64,000 nucleotides of DNA from an uncultured Schlesneria sp. (lineage in GTDB: Bacteria > Planctomycetota > Planctomycetia > Planctomycetales > Planctomycetaceae). The position numbers and the translations under genes were made by a program. Shown here one piece after another: positions 54,498 through 63,047 of the stretch (positions are counted from its first letter, which is position 1; each line of letters begins with the position of its first letter). A model generated the notes under the pieces. That model had not been told where the DNA came from. It saw only the letters and a list, made by a program, of their open reading frames with translations, and did not search any database. The stretch is from the NCBI GenBank assembly GCA_903840265.1, contig CAIMFH010000133.1, forward strand, positions 1-64,000, written 5' to 3'.

Positions 54498-56432
54498 CTA
54501 TTGATCGCGATCTGCGAACGATTTACCGCCGTGCTTGGTAAGCAGATCTCGCATCGCAGGTGATTTGGCGAGATCCAGTGGCGTCTTTGAGGTGGCCTGC
54601 TTTTCCTTTCCCGTCGCGGCGTTGATGTCCGCACCCGCATCGATCAAGGCTTGGGCGGCATCGACATGCCCTTCTTTTGCCGCCAGATGTAACGGAGTCA
54701 TGCCTGCGTAGTAGTCACCCGCACCCTTCGCGTTGGGATCAGCCTTATGCTCCAGCAGCAGCTTGACCATTTCGACCTCACCGACCCACGCGGCTCCGTG
54801 CAGAGGCGTGTAATTCTCGAAGTATCCTTGAGTCGATTTTTCTTTGACTCTGGCACCGGCTTTGATCAGCATCTTGGCCATTTCCAGACGGCATTCCGGT
54901 GTGACGTGTTCGGGGCAACTCATGTCCGCAAGTGTGCCTGACGCGGCGACGACTAGAGCACTCGGGCCAAGCATCGAGAGCACCGCTCGACCTCGCGCGC
55001 CACGCTTCAGCAAGAGTTCCAAAACGTCCTTGCGACCGGCAAACGTCGCCCAAACCACGAGTGAATTCGGGATCTTGCGCGTATCCGCATCCAGCAGCAA
55101 TTCGACGACTTCGACTCGCCCTTCCATGACGGCAACGTAAAGCGGAGTTCCTGTCATCGCTGCTGGTGCGGGTTCCAGCTTGGCGCCGGCCTTCAACAGC
55201 GTCTGGGTCACTTGTTTTGACTTTGTCAGATGCAATGGGGTGATCTCGCCGAGAGCATGGGCATTCACATCAGCCTTGGCATCAATCAATAGCTTGGCAA
55301 TTTCTGCATGATCGTTCTCTGTGGCCACGTGCAATGCCGTTTTCTTTTCCGGCCCCGCTTCATCAACAGCAGCACCCAAGCCCAGCAATTTCTCCACGAG
55401 CTTCAAATCGCCCTTTGCAGCCGCACGTCCCAGCAAGGTCATGCCATCGTCCGCACCCGCCTCTTTCAACTGGGCGATGATCTCGTCAGATTTGGCCAAG
55501 AGAGCCAGACTAAGCGGAGTGTTTCCGTCTGCATCGCGAGCGTTCACGTTGGCACCCGATTTGAGGAGCAGTGGAACGACTTCGGGAACGCCATTCATGA
55601 TGGCCTGATGCAGCGGAGTGGCCTTGTTATTGTCGAGCGCGTTGACGTCGGCACCGGCAGCAATCATCAGCTTGAACTCTGCTTCGCGGGGCCCCCAGTG
55701 AGATCCACAAGTGAGGTGCAGCGGTGTTTGCCCCTCTTCATTGCGATGGTTCACGTCGGCCCCAGCAGCAATCAGCATTTTTGTGACGGCGGGCGTGCGT
55801 GCCCAATGCAACGGCGAATCACCGTCCGGATTCAATTCGGCTCCTGCATCAATCAACACCTTCACCGTCGCCGTCTTGTCCCCCATGGCGGCCCGGCAAG
55901 CAGTCGTCAGCGGAGTCATGTCGTCAGAATTGACGTTAGCGCCAGCGGCGATCAGGATCTTGGCGACCTCACTCTGGCTGGAGTCGGCAGCGCAATGCAG
56001 TGGAGTCGCACCACGTCGGCTACGATCAGCATTGACGTCGGCCCCGGCTTTCAAGAGCTCTTTCACGGCCTCGACGACGCCGTATGAGGCGGCCAGATGC
56101 AATGCGGTGCCTTCCAAGAAGTGCTTGGCATCCACATCCGCTCCCGAGCGGAGCAACAGGCGCAGGACTTCGACTTGCTTCGACGCTGCGGCAGCCTGCA
56201 ACGGCGTGGTCTTATTGCTGTCGCGCAGATTCACATCCATCCCTGCGTCGATCATCGACTGGACCTGCGTCAGATCTCCTGCCCTGACCGCCTTGAAGAG
56301 CTGCGCAGTGCGTGCTTTCTGAGTTGCCTCATTCTCTTCGCACAGCCCAAGCTGGTTTTCACAGAAAAACGCGGTGACGACAAACATCGCGCCAACTACC
56401 CGCGATACAGATCTGTAAAAGCGACGATCCAT
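54498..56432 (-). CDS. Exported ankyrin-repeat protein
   Basis: The start at 56432 follows GGAG by six bases and gives 644 residues. A signal peptide (VGAMFVVTAFFC, cut near GLCEE) precedes a helical cap. At least twelve ankyrin repeats follow with the usual TPLHxA...ADVN pattern, for example GTALHLAASYGVVEAVKEL and TPLHLAAKEGHVDAAQALI. Several repeats are irregular, such as AELNPDGDSPLHWARTPA with a short loop. The C-terminus is polar. Ankyrin repeats bind proteins; the bound partner is unknown. The domain is exported, whereas most ankyrin proteins are cytosolic. It has no clear operon partner. Confidence 0.88.
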   Translation of the reverse strand: MDRRFYRSVSRVVGAMFVVTAFFCENQLGLCEENEATQKARTAQLFKAVRAGDLTQVQSMIDAGMDVNLRDSNKTTPLQAAAASKQVEVLRLLLRSGADVDAKHFLEGTALHLAASYGVVEAVKELLKAGADVNADRSRRGATPLHCAADSSQSEVAKILIAAGANVNSDDMTPLTTACRAAMGDKTATVKVLIDAGAELNPDGDSPLHWARTPAVTKMLIAAGADVNHRNEEGQTPLHLTCGSHWGPREAEFKLMIAAGADVNALDNNKATPLHQAIMNGVPEVVPLLLKSGANVNARDADGNTPLSLALLAKSDEIIAQLKEAGADDGMTLLGRAAAKGDLKLVEKLLGLGAAVDEAGPEKKTALHVATENDHAEIAKLLIDAKADVNAHALGEITPLHLTKSKQVTQTLLKAGAKLEPAPAAMTGTPLYVAVMEGRVEVVELLLDADTRKIPNSLVVWATFAGRKDVLELLLKRGARGRAVLSMLGPSALVVAASGTLADMSCPEHVTPECRLEMAKMLIKAGARVKEKSTQGYFENYTPLHGAAWVGEVEMVKLLLEHKADPNAKGAGDYYAGMTPLHLAAKEGHVDAAQALIDAGADINAATGKEKQATSKTPLDLAKSPAMRDLLTKHGGKSFADRDQ

Positions 56433-56535
56433 CGTTTTCTCCAAGCGGGGACTGACTTCCGCATTAGTCGGATACTGCCATTTGAAATGATTGGACTTCT
56501 TCAATCGCAATCTGGCAAGTCAAATATGTCAGGCC

Positions 56536-57457
56536 GTGCCTGACCGAATAATGCTAGGGCATCGAAGACAAATTCGACGAACCGAATTTCGATGATGACA
56601 ACGCTACAGTTGAATTGCAGCATCTGACCTCGTCAGGCACAGCCTGACCTGCTCCACTTACTCAGGCTGATATTCTTCTGCGGCTAAATTTCTTTCCAAA
56701 CCGACGCGTACATTTGCCGGGCGAGCATCGCCCGGCGCAAAGTGCCCGGATAATTCAAACAAAGAATCATTGGCCCCCCGGAGCTTGGCCGGCTTCTTTT
56801 CCTGAATATAAATCTGCCAGATCCGAATGGAGCGCACCGCGCCCCCTGGAACCTGCGATACAGAATAACCAACAACCAAACCTTGGTTCGTGTAGATTGG
56901 TCGAAAGAGCTCGCTGCCTCCGTTCAAGAACCGTAACGCTTCAGACTCTGTCGAGAAGAATTGCCGCCCCTCTTCCGCAATAACCCGCCCAGATGGCGTC
57001 GAGCTTGGAGCGGGATCATAGAGCCCAGCGGAACCATTCCAGCGAGTCGTGCGAGGAATCAGGAGAAGGTCTGCTTTCCAGCCTTTGCCACTAAAGCTTC
57101 GCGAAGCCTGATCACCGGCCTTCACTGTTAGGGAGCCGTGCGGATGATTTACGACGATGGTGTCGCCGGATTGAAGCACCGTTTCCGTGTGGGGAAGCAG
57201 GCGACCGCGCGCTTGCGAGTCCATGCATCCTGCCTGACAAAGGCAGAGAATACCTAACATGAGAAGGCGCATAAACGGAGATCCGTTTTCATTACAATGT
57301 GCAAAGAGATCCGGCATCTTCGCACCCTCGCATCGGATAGTCGGAATGGTATACAGGAATTAGACCCTTGAATTCCCACCATGGAACATGCTTTAGCATC
57401 GTAAAGACACCTGAATAGTCAACTAGGTCCGGCGGTGCCTGACCGAATAATGTTAGG
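56536..57457. repeat. Direct repeats flanking the small lipoprotein gene
   Basis: A 23-base sequence with core GTGCCTGACCGAATAATG is at 56536-56558 and again, in the same orientation, at 57435-57457 with one mismatch. An inverted relative of its left half (TCAGGCACAGCCTGAC) is at 56632-56647. The repeats bracket 56658-57272 and may mark a duplicated or inserted segment. Confidence 0.65.
56658..57272 (-). CDS. Small lipoprotein
   Basis: The ATG at 57272 gives 204 residues beginning MRLLMLGILCLCQAGC, whose lipobox QAGC puts the lipidated cysteine at Cys16. A longer frame from 57317 would add 15 residues ahead of the signal. The mature protein contains NHPHGSLTVKAGDQ and a probable beta-rich segment, YTNQGLVVGYSVSQV and IRIWQIYIQEKKP. 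No conserved motif was recognised. It is flanked by the 23-base direct repeats and stands between two gene-free stretches, consistent with recent acquisition, though that is inference. Confidence 0.7.
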   Translation of the reverse strand: MRLLMLGILCLCQAGCMDSQARGRLLPHTETVLQSGDTIVVNHPHGSLTVKAGDQASRSFSGKGWKADLLLIPRTTRWNGSAGLYDPAPSSTPSGRVIAEEGRQFFSTESEALRFLNGGSELFRPIYTNQGLVVGYSVSQVPGGAVRSIRIWQIYIQEKKPAKLRGANDSLFELSGHFAPGDARPANVRVGLERNLAAEEYQPE

Positions 57458-57616
57458 ATTAGCAGAACCAATCAGTAGGAATCGGATCGACAGAAAGCGC
57501 TCAACCACGCTTGTCCCGACCTCCATTCAGTGACGGCATCATTCAAGATTGCGATCTGTCACAAAACATCCACTTTTTTGAGGAAAACGGCCAAAAACAG
57601 GGTCGTTTTGTCCCCC

Positions 57617-57655
57617 ATTGTCCAAAACTGTCCGTGGGTGTCAAAAACTGTCAGT
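57617..57655. repeat. Tandem near-repeat of 19 bases
   Basis: TGTCCAAAACTGTCC (57619-57633) and TGTCAAAAACTGTCA (57639-57653) repeat at 20-base spacing. They could be paired sites for a DNA-binding protein or residual coding sequence; nothing decides between these. Confidence 0.45.
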
Positions 57656-57839
57656 CAACCGACATCGATCTGCGCGTCTGAAGAGCCCACAGCACAACGG
57701 CTGCCGGCTTTTCCGCAACAAAGTGTCAAAATCTCGCAAACACCCTCTAGCGTCGCGCACGGAGGAATGGCATAACGCATCAGGCAGAGAAACCCGAGAA
57801 TTCGTGGACCGTAACCAACGGCCACACCTGTTGACCGCA

Positions 57840-57873
57840 AAAAAAACGGCCAACACGTGTGGCCGTTTTTTAT
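57840..57873. terminator. Orphan bidirectional terminator
   Basis: AAAAAACGGCC and GGCCGTTTTTTA form a strong A/T-flanked hairpin around AACACGTGT. No gene ends close to it on either strand, which hints that a decayed or very short gene lies alongside. Confidence 0.75.
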
Positions 57874-58279
57874 TGGAGACAGATCGATGTGTCAGTCGCG
57901 ACACCGCCAATCACAATATTCCGCTAGACATCTCGCTGACAAAATCGGGTACCCCCCCAAAAACCTGCCATGGACTGACAAATTCTGCCATTTCGTAAGG
58001 TTCGAGCGTCCGACACCGCACCGAAATCAAAGCCAACTGCGAATGAAAAACTGCCACTCCAAGATCGGAAGTCCGTACCCGATAAAGCGACATCGCTCCT
58101 TACCGCCGCTTTCTCACTCCGCAGGACCGCGGTTGTGTCATGCAGCCACGATGCTGCGCACTGAGTACTCTGTACTGAGCACGTACCTAATCACCCCGCA
58201 CGGTGGAACACAACGAAAGCATTCACTGCAAGTTCTGAAGACTTACAGATGCCCTTGGTTAGATGGACACCGAGGCTCC

Positions 58280-58541
58280 GTCAGTTGTGTCATACATCTG
58301 AATGGAGGTCTCCCCCTTCACTCTCGTTCCCAAGCTCCAGCTTGGGAACGCAAGTCTTCGAAGCTCTGCTTCGCGTCTATCCCGACTGATCTCGAACCAG
58401 AAATCCAACAGAAAGTGCCAACGGACGAGGAGCACGCCCTGAAGCTATGGGGGAGTCCTCAACAAGGTCGTGCGTTTTGGGCACCCGGAATGAGGAGATC
58501 GGAGATTTCGTCAGTTGTGTCATGCATCGGAGTGAAGGTCC
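58280..58541. repeat. Pair of imperfect direct repeats
   Basis: 58280-58311 and 58510-58541 match at 27 of 32 positions (starting GTCAGTTGTGTCAT). A shorter piece, TTGTGTCATGCA, occurs near 58132. The repeats flank the palindrome at 58325-58350. Confidence 0.6.
58325..58373. repeat. CGTTCCCAAGCT palindrome with companion hairpin
   Basis: CGTTCCCAAGCT (58325-58336) and its exact complement (58339-58350) form a 12-bp stem; CGAAGC/GCTTCG (58359-58373) forms a second. This type of CCAAGCTCCAGCTTGG palindrome is a known kind of dispersed extragenic repeat in bacteria. Confidence 0.75.
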
Positions 58542-58727
58542 TCCTCTCTCGTCTTCCAATTTAAAATTTGCATTTTCAATTCGCAATTTGCAATGCCCCC
58601 TCATCCAATTCCTTCTTGGCGACTTCGATCATATTGGATACCATTGATGGCTCATTCAGATTCACAACTTCAGAGCGACATCAAGCGGCAGGCGACTACA
58701 ATTGCGCCGGCCGCGAAGGAGTTCAGG

Positions 58728-61700
58728 ATGCAGCAGGTATCGCCTGGAACGCGATGGTTATTTCCATTCGTGCTCTCTCTTTTCTCTGCGATGTCAATCA
58801 GCGGTTCTTCCCTTCTCGCCGATGATGTCAGCAAACTCGGCGACTCTCTCGCCAAAGAGATTCAGCCACTGCTGAAGAAGTATTGTCACGAGTGTCACTC
58901 GAAGACCGTGATGGAAGCGGATGTCGACCTGACGACGTTCGCCAACATTGCCGATGTCCGCAGGCACCCCAAGGTCTGGCAAAAAGCGGGGGCGATGCTC
59001 GACAGCGGGCAGATGCCGCCGAAGGACTCACCCCAGCCGACGGATGCCGAGCGTAAAAAGCTGCAGCAATGGGTTCGCGAGTATCTGACGTTTGAAGCGA
59101 ATGCTCGTGCGGGCGATCCCGGCCGAGTCGTGTTGCGACGACTCAGCAACTCGGAATACACCTATACTCTGCGCGATCTGACGGGTGTCGATTCGCTATC
59201 GCCAGCGAAGGAATTCCCCGCTGACGGCGCTGCTGGTGAAGGATTTACCAACACTGGCAATGCGCTGGTCATGTCGCCGGCCCTGATCAGCAAATATCTG
59301 GACGCTGCGAAAGAGGTCGCCGCGCATGCCGTTTTGCTACCCGAAGGGATTCACTTCTCTCCCTCGGATACCCCCAGCGACTGGACGAACGAAACACTGG
59401 CCAAGATCCGCAGCCTCTATCGCAAGCACGGTGATTCCGCCGGGGGATCACAGGTCAATTTGCAGGGCATTGTGTTCGAGACGAATGGTGGCGGGCGTTT
59501 GCCGGTCGAAAAATATCTAGCCGCTACCTTGGCCGAACGTGACGCATTGACGAGTGGCAGCAAGTCCATCGAAGCCGTCGCTAAAGAGCGGCAGCTCAAT
59601 CCGAAGTATCTTGGGATCCTGTGGTCGGCTCTGCATGAAAAGCAGCCCTCTCTGCTGCTGGACACGATCAGGGCTCATTGGCGAACGGCAAAACCGGATC
59701 AAGCGGATGCCCTCGCGGCCGAAATCGGCCTGTGGCAAAAGAGCTTGTGGAAGTTTTCCAGCGTCGGCCACATCGGCAAAGTCGGCGGTCCCAAGGCCTG
59801 GCAGGAACCAGTCTCCCCAGTCGCCTCGCGCCAGGAAGTCCGGTTGAAGCTCCCTGCCACAGACCAGAAGACGGTCACGTTATATCTGGCGGTTGGTGAT
59901 GCTGGCGACGGCAACGAGCACGACGTCGTCGTCTGGGAACGGCCACGTCTGGTCGCGCCCGGTCGCCCTGATCTGCTGCTGCGTGATGTGCGACAGATCT
60001 ATCAGCAATTGGTCACACGCCGCGGGCAGATTTTTGCATCGGCCGCAAAGTGCCTCGCCGCGGCCTCAGAGGCGAGTGCCTCAGATCAAGCCACGGACGT
60101 GCCCGCCCTCGCCAAGAAGTTCGAGGTGGAGCCCGAGGTTCTCGCCGCGTGGCTCGATTACCTGGGCGTCGGCACCGGCAGCACGGTGCGGATCGATTCG
60201 CATTTCACTCAGAAGAACACCAGTTCCAGCGGATACGATTTCATCAAGGGCTGGGGACCGGGTGAAACGCCGATGATGGCGGCCAACTCGTCCGATCAGC
60301 ATGTGCGAATCCCCGGCAACATGAAGCCGCACAGCGTGGCGATGCATCCATCACCCACGCTGAATGTCGTGGCCGGATGGCGTAGCCCCGTGGCCGGAAA
60401 GTTAAAGATCCAGGGCAAAGTTCAGCACGCCCATCCCGAGTGTGGCAACGGCGTCACCTGGGCCGTGGAGGTGCGCCGCGGGAATACTCGCCAACGACTG
60501 GCAACAGGAGTTTCGCAGGGAGCCACAGTCATCGACATTGGCACCTTTGACAATGTCGCGGTCAAACCTGGCGACGTCGTCTCGATGGTGATCGGCCCGC
60601 GTGATGGGAATCACTCTTGCGATATGACCGCCGTCGATCTGACACTGACGACAGGTGACAAGAAATGGGACTTGGCTGGCGATGTCTCGCCGGACGTTCT
60701 CGCTGGTAACCCGCACGCCGATACTTATGGCAACCAAGGGGTCTGGCACTTCTACACCGAGCCTATCAGCGGGCAAGTTGGTCCGGTGATCCCGCCAGAA
60801 TCGCTCCTGGCGAAATGGCAAGCGGCGGCTGAGGGTAATGATAAGAAGCAGCTGGCCGAAGCCGTACAGAAGTTGCTGGCGACGAGCCCCGCTGCCGAGG
60901 GGCCAGACACCGTCCTGCATCGCCAACTGACTTCGCTAAGTGGCCCGTTGATGGGGCAATTTCTCAAGAATTGGCTGGCCCAAGCCGGATCGGCCACTGC
61001 CAGCGATACAGCAAAGTCAGCCGAACAGTTCGGGCTCGATCCTGCACAGTTCGGTAAGCAGATCGACGGATCGAAGATCGAGGCTGCCAGCCTCGGCGGA
61101 CGAGCCCCCTCCGTGATCGAGATCTCGCTACCAGCAGACTTGGTCGCAGATTGCGAACTCGTGACGACGGGGTTGCTCGATCCCAAGAGCGGTTCGGAAG
61201 GAAGCGTGCAATTCCTCGCTTCCACAATGAAACCTGCGGGAACGCTGGGCTTGATGCCAACCGCTGTATCTGAAACGAACGGATCGGGTCCGTGGACAGC
61301 GAACAACCGCGGCGTCGCGTATGCCATGCCGATCATTGTGACTGACGGCAGTCAGGCTCGTAAGCGCGTCGAAACGGCGATGCAGGACTTCCGTGAGATC
61401 TTCCCGTCAGCATTGAGCTATAACAAGATCGTTCCCGTCGACGAAGTCGTCACGTTGACCTTGTTCTATCGCGAAGATCACGAACTCGCTCGGTTGATGC
61501 TGACCGATGATGAGCAACGCGACTTGAACCAGCTGTGGGATCATCTGCACTACATCAGTCAAGACGATCTGACATTAGTCGACGCGTTGGCTCAATTGAT
61601 CGAGTATGCGACTCAGGATGCCGACCCCAAGGTCTTCGAACCGCTGCGAAAACCATTCAATGACCGGGCCGCCGCATTCCGCCAACGACTTGTCGATACC

Positions 61701-62969
61701 CAGCCTGCTCACCTGGCTGCCGTCCTGGAGTTTGCAGGGCAGGCCTATCGCCGCCCTTTGACCGATCAAGAGACGACCGAGTTGCGAGGTCTTTATGGTC
61801 GTCTTCGACAGGAAGAAGTTCCTCATGAGGATGCTATTCGATTGACGCTGGCACGTGTGCTCGTGGCACCCGCCTTCCTCTACCGCATCGAGAAACCGAG
61901 TGCCGGCTCGACGCAGCACCCGGTCTCAGACTACGAGTTGGCCAGCCGGTTGAGTTACTTCCTCTGGTCATCCGAACCTGATGAGGAACTGTTGAAATTG
62001 GCGGCAGCAGGCCGGTTGCACGAAACGGATGTGCTGGTCGCTCAAACGCGCAGAATGCTGCGTGATCCTCGAACCAGACGACTCGCCATCGAGTTCGGCT
62101 GCACATGGTTACACGTTCGCGACTTTGACCATTTGGACGAAAAGAGCGAGCGTCACTTCCCGACATTTGCTGGCCTGCGGGGAGCCATGTACGAAGAGTC
62201 AATTCAGTTCTTTTCCGACCTGTTCATGAATGATGGCTCGGTGCTGGGGATCCTCGATGCCGACTACACGTTCCTCAACGAAGATCTTGCCAAGCACTAC
62301 GGCATTCCCAATGTGACCGGACCGCAATGGCGACGAGTTGATGGCGTCAAGAAGTTCGCTCGCGGCGGAATCCTGGCGCAGTCTTCGACGCTGGCGACTC
62401 AATCGGGAGCTTCCCGTACCAGCCCCATCCTGCGAGGCAACTGGATCAGCGAAGTCCTGCTGGGGGAACGGCTACCCCGTCCTCCAAAGGACGTGCCGCA
62501 ACTGCCCGATGACGAGACCGCGACAGCGGGATTGACGGTGCGTCAAATGGTTGAAAAGCATAGCAGCGATCCGAAGTGCATGGTCTGTCACCAGCGTATC
62601 GACGCGTTCGGCTTCTCGCTGGAAAGCTTCGATGCCATCGGTCGCCACCGTGATAAAGACCTGGCTGGCCGAACGATCGAAACCCGCGTCCAAGCGATGG
62701 ATGGAGCCGAGTTCGATGGCATTGACGGCCTGCGCAACTACTTGCTGACAGCTCGCCGCGACGCCTTCGTCCGGCAGTTCTGCCGCAAGCTGTTGGGTTA
62801 TTCGCTGGCCCGCGAAGTACAATTGTCCGATGAACCACTGTTGGCCGAACTACAAGCCCGCCTGAAAGCGGGCGACTACCGTATGACAGAAGCGGTGGAG
62901 ACCATTGTCAAAAGTCGACAGTTCCGAGAAATCCGAGACAGCCAGTATAAAACGGACGATGACGAATAA
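58728..62969 (+). CDS. Large exported DUF1587/1592/1588/1585/1595 protein with cytochrome C domain
   Basis: The ATG at 58728 follows AAGGAG closely; the upstream 45-codon extension is rejected. The 1413-residue protein has a signal peptide (WLFPFVLSLFSAMSISGSSLLA) and a PSCyt1-like domain with CHECH (Cys53, Cys56, His57). The DUF1587 motif RRLSNSEYTYTLRDLTGVD comes next. A long middle region of about 700 residues follows, unusual for the family, with a stretch resembling a carbohydrate-binding beta sandwich (about 560-700). The usual C-terminal series is DUF1595 (AGQAYRRPLTDQET), DUF1592 (LASRLSYFLWSSEPDEELL), DUF1588 (LATQSGASRTSPILRGNW) with CMVCH (1284-1288), and DUF1585 (FCRKLLGYSLAREVQ). 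Its DUF1552 partner follows. Confidence 0.93.
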   Translation: MQQVSPGTRWLFPFVLSLFSAMSISGSSLLADDVSKLGDSLAKEIQPLLKKYCHECHSKTVMEADVDLTTFANIADVRRHPKVWQKAGAMLDSGQMPPKDSPQPTDAERKKLQQWVREYLTFEANARAGDPGRVVLRRLSNSEYTYTLRDLTGVDSLSPAKEFPADGAAGEGFTNTGNALVMSPALISKYLDAAKEVAAHAVLLPEGIHFSPSDTPSDWTNETLAKIRSLYRKHGDSAGGSQVNLQGIVFETNGGGRLPVEKYLAATLAERDALTSGSKSIEAVAKERQLNPKYLGILWSALHEKQPSLLLDTIRAHWRTAKPDQADALAAEIGLWQKSLWKFSSVGHIGKVGGPKAWQEPVSPVASRQEVRLKLPATDQKTVTLYLAVGDAGDGNEHDVVVWERPRLVAPGRPDLLLRDVRQIYQQLVTRRGQIFASAAKCLAAASEASASDQATDVPALAKKFEVEPEVLAAWLDYLGVGTGSTVRIDSHFTQKNTSSSGYDFIKGWGPGETPMMAANSSDQHVRIPGNMKPHSVAMHPSPTLNVVAGWRSPVAGKLKIQGKVQHAHPECGNGVTWAVEVRRGNTRQRLATGVSQGATVIDIGTFDNVAVKPGDVVSMVIGPRDGNHSCDMTAVDLTLTTGDKKWDLAGDVSPDVLAGNPHADTYGNQGVWHFYTEPISGQVGPVIPPESLLAKWQAAAEGNDKKQLAEAVQKLLATSPAAEGPDTVLHRQLTSLSGPLMGQFLKNWLAQAGSATASDTAKSAEQFGLDPAQFGKQIDGSKIEAASLGGRAPSVIEISLPADLVADCELVTTGLLDPKSGSEGSVQFLASTMKPAGTLGLMPTAVSETNGSGPWTANNRGVAYAMPIIVTDGSQARKRVETAMQDFREIFPSALSYNKIVPVDEVVTLTLFYREDHELARLMLTDDEQRDLNQLWDHLHYISQDDLTLVDALAQLIEYATQDADPKVFEPLRKPFNDRAAAFRQRLVDTQPAHLAAVLEFAGQAYRRPLTDQETTELRGLYGRLRQEEVPHEDAIRLTLARVLVAPAFLYRIEKPSAGSTQHPVSDYELASRLSYFLWSSEPDEELLKLAAAGRLHETDVLVAQTRRMLRDPRTRRLAIEFGCTWLHVRDFDHLDEKSERHFPTFAGLRGAMYEESIQFFSDLFMNDGSVLGILDADYTFLNEDLAKHYGIPNVTGPQWRRVDGVKKFARGGILAQSSTLATQSGASRTSPILRGNWISEVLLGERLPRPPKDVPQLPDDETATAGLTVRQMVEKHSSDPKCMVCHQRIDAFGFSLESFDAIGRHRDKDLAGRTIETRVQAMDGAEFDGIDGLRNYLLTARRDAFVRQFCRKLLGYSLAREVQLSDEPLLAELQARLKAGDYRMTEAVETIVKSRQFREIRDSQYKTDDDE

Positions 62970-63047
62970 ATCCCATCGCCAGAACAACTTGACGACCTGA
63001 TCCTGATCTGTGAACAGCACACTTTAAGCGCGAAGAGGACACTTCGA

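Larger units (their letters stand above)
57458..58727. other. Gene-poor, repeat-rich region
   Basis: No convincing gene is present in about 1.27 kb. It holds tandem near-repeats (57617-57655), a strong terminator (57840-57873), a pair of 32-base imperfect direct repeats (58280-58311 and 58510-58541), tandem hairpins (58325-58373), and an AT-rich run of AATTTGCA-type words (58557-58595). A frame at 57857-58564 reads through these repeats and is rejected. The last 10 bases include the ribosome-binding site of the next gene. Confidence 0.6.

Noticed and set aside
57857-58564. 235-codon frame preceded by GGAG
   Set aside because: It reads through a palindrome and both direct repeats, and its composition (many His, Arg, Ser, Cys) is unlike its neighbours.
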